From an uncultured Bacteroides sp. (GTDB taxonomy: Bacteria; Bacteroidota; Bacteroidia; Bacteroidales; UBA932), in the NCBI GenBank assembly GCA_900546925.1, contig UREV01000010.1, forward strand, positions 1 to 64,000: 64,000 nt of DNA. Reading direction: 5' to 3'. The notes under the pieces are model-generated. The model worked only from the letters and a program-made list of their open reading frames with translations. It was not told where the DNA came from and searched no databases. A program made the translations under genes and the position numbers. This document shows, in pieces, positions 60,887-64,000 of this stretch (within the stretch, counting starts at the first letter, position 1; every line of letters begins with the position of its first letter).

Positions 60887-61861
60887 ATGCGAGAACTGTT
60901 CAGAAAGATTGCAGGGATATTGAATCTCAGCGGGAGGGATGCAAAAGTAATGATTGTTTCTCTCCTGCTGGCTTATGGTATCTGGCTGATTCATAATTTG
61001 ACATTGAACTATACGGAAGTCATCAAAGTTCCGGTTACGGCACATTGTGACATCGAGGGGCATGCTGCCGAGTCTTCCAACTCTGCTGTTGTCCTCGCCA
61101 GATGCCGCACTTCAGGTTTCCGCCTGATTCAGTTTGCCTATGCGGAACACAGGGCTCCGGTAGTCGTGAGTTTCAATGTTCAGGATATGCGCCGCAAGAG
61201 TGCGGAGATATTCTATGTCACGAATGACGACTTGAACAAATATGTGAATCACATTTTCGGAGCCGGCACTAAGTTGGAAGCCTTCGTTTCTGACACCCTG
61301 ATGTTCAGGTTCCCTGAGGAGAATCATAAGAAAGTTCCGGTTCAGGCTGTATATTCCATTGATTTTCAATCACAATACACAAGCGTGGGCGAGTTTAAGG
61401 TCGTCCCGGATTCCGTAACTATCTATGGCGAACCTTACCATATCGAATCTATCGAGAAGGTGTTTACCAAGCAGGTGAATCTTTCTGACGTGAACTCTTC
61501 CATTCATGGTTCAGTCGAATTGGACAAGATTAAGGGTGTGCGGATATCCACTGATGCTGTCGTGTACAGCTTGAACGTCTCCAGATTTGTGGAAGTGACA
61601 GCCTCTGTTCCTGTCTATGTGCGGAATGTTCCGCGCGGCAAGAGTCTGGTAGTCTATCCGTCTACAGCTCAAGTTACGTTCAGATGCGCATTCCCTGTAA
61701 CATCCGATCCGTCATCTTCAGTACGTATATATGTAGATTACAATGACTTCGTGAAATCACTTCATGGTCAATGTATTCCATACATGGAACAAGTTCCGGC
61801 AGGGGTGTTGGATTATGAGGTGAAACCCATAGTGTTCGACTGTGTAGAAAGTGGAAAATGA
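60887..61861 (+). CDS. YbbR/CdaR-like domain membrane protein
   Basis: A 324-residue protein with one N-terminal membrane helix (about residues 20-42) and a periplasmic region made of YbbR-like repeats (VIKVPVTAHCD, VTIYGEPYHIESI, VYVRNVPRGKSL). In firmicutes YbbR/CdaR regulates diadenylate cyclase; in Bacteroidetes the partner is not clear. The stop overlaps the coaE ATG (ATGA), showing tight coupling. Confidence 0.8.
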   Translation: MRELFRKIAGILNLSGRDAKVMIVSLLLAYGIWLIHNLTLNYTEVIKVPVTAHCDIEGHAAESSNSAVVLARCRTSGFRLIQFAYAEHRAPVVVSFNVQDMRRKSAEIFYVTNDDLNKYVNHIFGAGTKLEAFVSDTLMFRFPEENHKKVPVQAVYSIDFQSQYTSVGEFKVVPDSVTIYGEPYHIESIEKVFTKQVNLSDVNSSIHGSVELDKIKGVRISTDAVVYSLNVSRFVEVTASVPVYVRNVPRGKSLVVYPSTAQVTFRCAFPVTSDPSSSVRIYVDYNDFVKSLHGQCIPYMEQVPAGVLDYEVKPIVFDCVESGK

Positions 61862-62475
61862 TGCCAGTTACAGTTCTGATAACCGGAGGAATCGGAAGCG
61901 GAAAGTCAGCCGTTTCATCGATTTTGGAGTCGGAAGGGATTCCGGTCTATGATTCGGATTCCCGCACCAAGGCTTTGTATGACAGTGATTTGCGGCTTCG
62001 CGAAAACCTTGAGTCCTTGCTGGGCGTGAGCCTGATGACAGCGGAAGGAAAGTTCGACAGGAAGCTGTTCGCTTCTATGATTTTTGCCAATGCCGATGTC
62101 CTTCGTGAAGTGGAGAATGTTGTTCATCCGGCCGTGCTCGAAGATTTCGAGCAATGGCGTGAAACTGCATTGACCCGAACCGGCATCGTCTGCATGGAGT
62201 CGGCGATAGCTCTGGACAAACCGATATTTCGGGGGAGCTACGACTTGGTCGTGATGGTGGATGCGCCGGAGCAGCTGAGAATCGAGCGGGCTTGTCGTCG
62301 CGACGAAGCTGATCCTGAGGCGATTATGGCGAGGATACGACAGCAGGAAATAGATTTTTCGAAGGCGGATTATATAATAGAAAACAATGACAGTTTATCT
62401 TCTCTGAAGGCTTCGGTCTCAAGTGTTTTCGAAAAGATAAAGGCGGAAATGGAGAATGGTAAACTGCACAACTAA
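61858..62475 (+). CDS. coaE: Dephospho-CoA kinase
   Basis: A 205-residue P-loop kinase for the last step of coenzyme A synthesis. Walker A GGIGSGKS is at 10-17, VYDSDSRTKALY and VVHPAV follow, and the lid has the RIERACRRDEAD stretch. There are two adjacent ATG codons; the first overlaps the upstream stop by 4 bp. Confidence 0.95.
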   Translation: MMPVTVLITGGIGSGKSAVSSILESEGIPVYDSDSRTKALYDSDLRLRENLESLLGVSLMTAEGKFDRKLFASMIFANADVLREVENVVHPAVLEDFEQWRETALTRTGIVCMESAIALDKPIFRGSYDLVVMVDAPEQLRIERACRRDEADPEAIMARIRQQEIDFSKADYIIENNDSLSSLKASVSSVFEKIKAEMENGKLHN

Positions 62476-62492
62476 TTAAATAATAATTGATT

Positions 62493-62948
62493 ATGAAAAC
62501 AGATTTAACAAGGATTCTTTCAGTTTCCGGTCAGCACGGGTTGTTTAACTATGTGGCTCAGGCTCGTAACGGAGCTATCGTAGAGGCTCTTTCTGACAAG
62601 AAACGTACTTGCTTCGATATGAAGAGCAGAATTACTACTCTTGCAGATATTTCCATTTATACTAATGAAGGTGAGATGAAACTTCAGGAGGTATTTCTTA
62701 AGCTTAAAGAGGCTCTCGGCGATGCTGATGCACCGTCTCCAAAATCTTCTTCAGAGGAGTTGAAGGCGCTTTTCGCAAAGGCTATTCCTGATTACGATGC
62801 CGACAGATTCTATGTTTCTCACATGAAGAAGGTAGTCGAGTGGTATAATGAGCTCAAGCATTTCGCTTCTTTCGACTTCGTCGAAGAAGGTGCTGCCGAG
62901 GAGGTCGACGCAGAGGAAGTTCAGACTGAGGATAAGGTCAATGAATAA
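62493..62948 (+). CDS. DUF5606 protein
   Basis: A 151-residue protein typical of Bacteroidetes DUF5606: LTRILSVSGQHGLFNYVAQ at the N-terminus, then DMKSRITTLADISIYT, a helical middle with YDADRFYVSHMKKVVEWYNEL, and an acidic tail of Glu, Asp and Val. The function is unknown; it is conserved next to coaE or def-type housekeeping genes. The ATG at 62493 is used (a TTG two codons before is not). It overlaps rimO by 8 bp. Confidence 0.88.
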   Translation: MKTDLTRILSVSGQHGLFNYVAQARNGAIVEALSDKKRTCFDMKSRITTLADISIYTNEGEMKLQEVFLKLKEALGDADAPSPKSSSEELKALFAKAIPDYDADRFYVSHMKKVVEWYNELKHFASFDFVEEGAAEEVDAEEVQTEDKVNE

Positions 62949-64000
62949 GAAGTCTATTCAGATAGTCACTCTGGGATGCTCGAAAAATCAGGTGGATTCT
63001 GAGCATATTCTTGCACAGGTCAGGGATGACTATGAAATTATACCGGAAGGTGTGGAGCAGGATGTGGATGTCCTGCTCCTTAACACTTGCGGCTTTATCG
63101 GTGATGCCAAGGAGGAATCTATCCAGGCTATATTGGAGGCTGCTGAACGGAAGAAGGAGGGTAAGGTTGGAAGGCTGCTTGTATGTGGTTGTCTTTCACA
63201 GAGATATATGGACCAGATGCCCGAACTGATTCCGGAAGTGGACGGATGGTATGGGGCCAGGGAGATAGCTCCGATTGTGGAAGCGTTGGGCATGAAGATG
63301 GATCGTGAGCGCCGTAACGACCGCGTTATTCCGGGTAAGAAATTCCCTTATGCTTACCTTAAGATTTCCGAAGGATGTGACAGACGTTGTTCTTACTGCG
63401 CCATACCTTTTATTAGGGGTGCACATCGTTCTGTTCCGATGGAAGACTTGGTGGCAGAGGCATCACAACTTGCAGCGTATGGAGTCAAAGAGCTGATAGT
63501 CATAGCACAGGATACTACCTACTATGGTCTGGATTTGTATCACAGACGTGCTCTCGCAGAATTGCTTCAGAAATTGTCGGAAATCGACGGCATAGAATGG
63601 ATCAGGATTCATTATTCATATCCTGCTGATTTTCCGGAGGATGTGCTTGATCAGATGGCTAACAATCCTAAGGTGTGCCGTTACATGGACATTCCGCTCC
63701 AGCATGTTTCAGATAATGTCCTGGATATGATGCACAGACATGTGGATGGAGCCTGGACCAGGGCATTGATCCGAAAAATGAGAGAAAAAGTTCCTGGAAT
63801 CGTGCTCAGGACCACCATGATAGTCGGACATCCGGGAGAGGGAGAGAAAGAGTTCGGTGAACTTATGGATTTCGTGCGCGATGCGAAGTTCGAGCGTCTG
63901 GGCGCATTTACCTATTCCGAGGAGGAGGGGACCTTCGATGCGGAGAATTTCGAAGATTCTGTGCCTCAGAATGTTAAGGATGAGAGACTAAGAGAACTCA
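62941..64000 (+). CDS. rimO: Ribosomal protein S12 methylthiotransferase RimO (cut by window end)
   Basis: The open frame runs from the ATG at 62941 to the last base; 353 codons are visible of the usual 430 or so. The N-terminal UPF0004 domain has C13, C50 and C84 cluster ligands (TLGCSKNQVDSE, LLNTCGFI, VCGC). The radical SAM domain has C146-C150-C153 (CDRRCSYC) and IPLQHVSDNVLDMMHR; the TRAM domain would lie beyond the edge. It modifies Asp in S12. LGCSKNQVDSE is RimO-like rather than MiaB-like. It overlaps the DUF5606 gene by 8 bp. Confidence 0.96.
   Translation, partial: MNKKSIQIVTLGCSKNQVDSEHILAQVRDDYEIIPEGVEQDVDVLLLNTCGFIGDAKEESIQAILEAAERKKEGKVGRLLVCGCLSQRYMDQMPELIPEVDGWYGAREIAPIVEALGMKMDRERRNDRVIPGKKFPYAYLKISEGCDRRCSYCAIPFIRGAHRSVPMEDLVAEASQLAAYGVKELIVIAQDTTYYGLDLYHRRALAELLQKLSEIDGIEWIRIHYSYPADFPEDVLDQMANNPKVCRYMDIPLQHVSDNVLDMMHRHVDGAWTRALIRKMREKVPGIVLRTTMIVGHPGEGEKEFGELMDFVRDAKFERLGAFTYSEEEGTFDAENFEDSVPQNVKDERLREL

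Noticed and set aside
1..64000. CRISPR arrays, prophage, plasmid or conjugative genes
   Set aside because: No regularly spaced repeats, no cas, integrase, relaxase or capsid genes; apart from the fimbrial operon and debris the window reads as core chromosome.

Overview
The window is a chromosomal segment of a Bacteroidales-type bacterium. Nearly every gene start is preceded by the Bacteroidetes -7 promoter element TAnnTTTG, sometimes with a TTTG at -33, and most starts lack a Shine-Dalgarno sequence. The gene content agrees: Mfa/FimA-type lipoprotein fimbriae, DUF3575, DUF3868, DUF3276 and DUF5606 families, a long NusB, a six-domain S1 without SD dependence, a Ser-type sulfatase with its maturase, and an indolepyruvate/VOR-type 2-oxoacid oxidoreductase. 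I cannot name the genus from sequence alone.

Layout. 1-14.6 kb is housekeeping: the 3' half of tRNA-Lys(CUU), an FAD oxidoreductase, an NhaC antiporter, CorA, rpsA-rnz (overlapping), a wall-hydrolase/mltG pair, a BaiN-like flavoprotein, a Rel synthetase whose hydrolase site looks decayed, and uvrB. 14.7-23.8 kb is a six-gene Mfa-type fimbrial operon whose first gene is broken by a run of ten G that would be in frame with nine, a strong candidate for phase variation. Its right edge carries a decayed second copy of the uvrB 5' end, suggesting that the fimbrial operon arrived or was rearranged together with uvrB sequence. 24.1-32.8 kb holds an OmpA-type porin, the agmatine-to-putrescine pair aguA-aguB, a HAD phosphatase, an acyl-CoA ligase and an orphan four-gene operon alternating beta-barrel proteins and lipoproteins. 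33-40.9 kb holds htpG, an IS1182-type transposase remnant, a divergent sulfatase/anSME pair, aspartokinase, and about 1.1 kb of gene debris (hutI and hlyD fragments and a cluster of short repeats).

40.9-46 kb is one leftward operon, buk-ilvE-TPR-ferredoxin-vorB-vorA-vorC. Together these convert valine, leucine or isoleucine through the 2-oxoacid and acyl-CoA to a branched short-chain acid with ATP formation, although no phosphotransacylase is encoded in the operon. 46.2-47.4 kb is the rpsF-rpsR-rplI operon. 47.5-51.7 kb is rfbA-gmd-phosphodiester glycosidase-BACON lipoprotein. An intergenic block at 51.8-52.1 kb contains two related, oppositely oriented, nested stem-loop elements.

52.1-58.9 kb is nucleotide and cofactor metabolism: a TGS-fused uridine-kinase-like enzyme divergent from upp, and an operon of MTA/SAH deaminase, purine nucleoside phosphorylase and NAD synthetase. 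59-64 kb is a PUR-like DNA-binding protein divergent from nusB-yajC-ybbR-like-coaE-DUF5606-rimO; rimO runs off the window.

The most interesting items are the poly-G switch in the fimbrial operon, the uvrB remnant at its edge, the paired palindromic elements at 51.8-52.1 kb and the uncharacterised barrel/lipoprotein operon.
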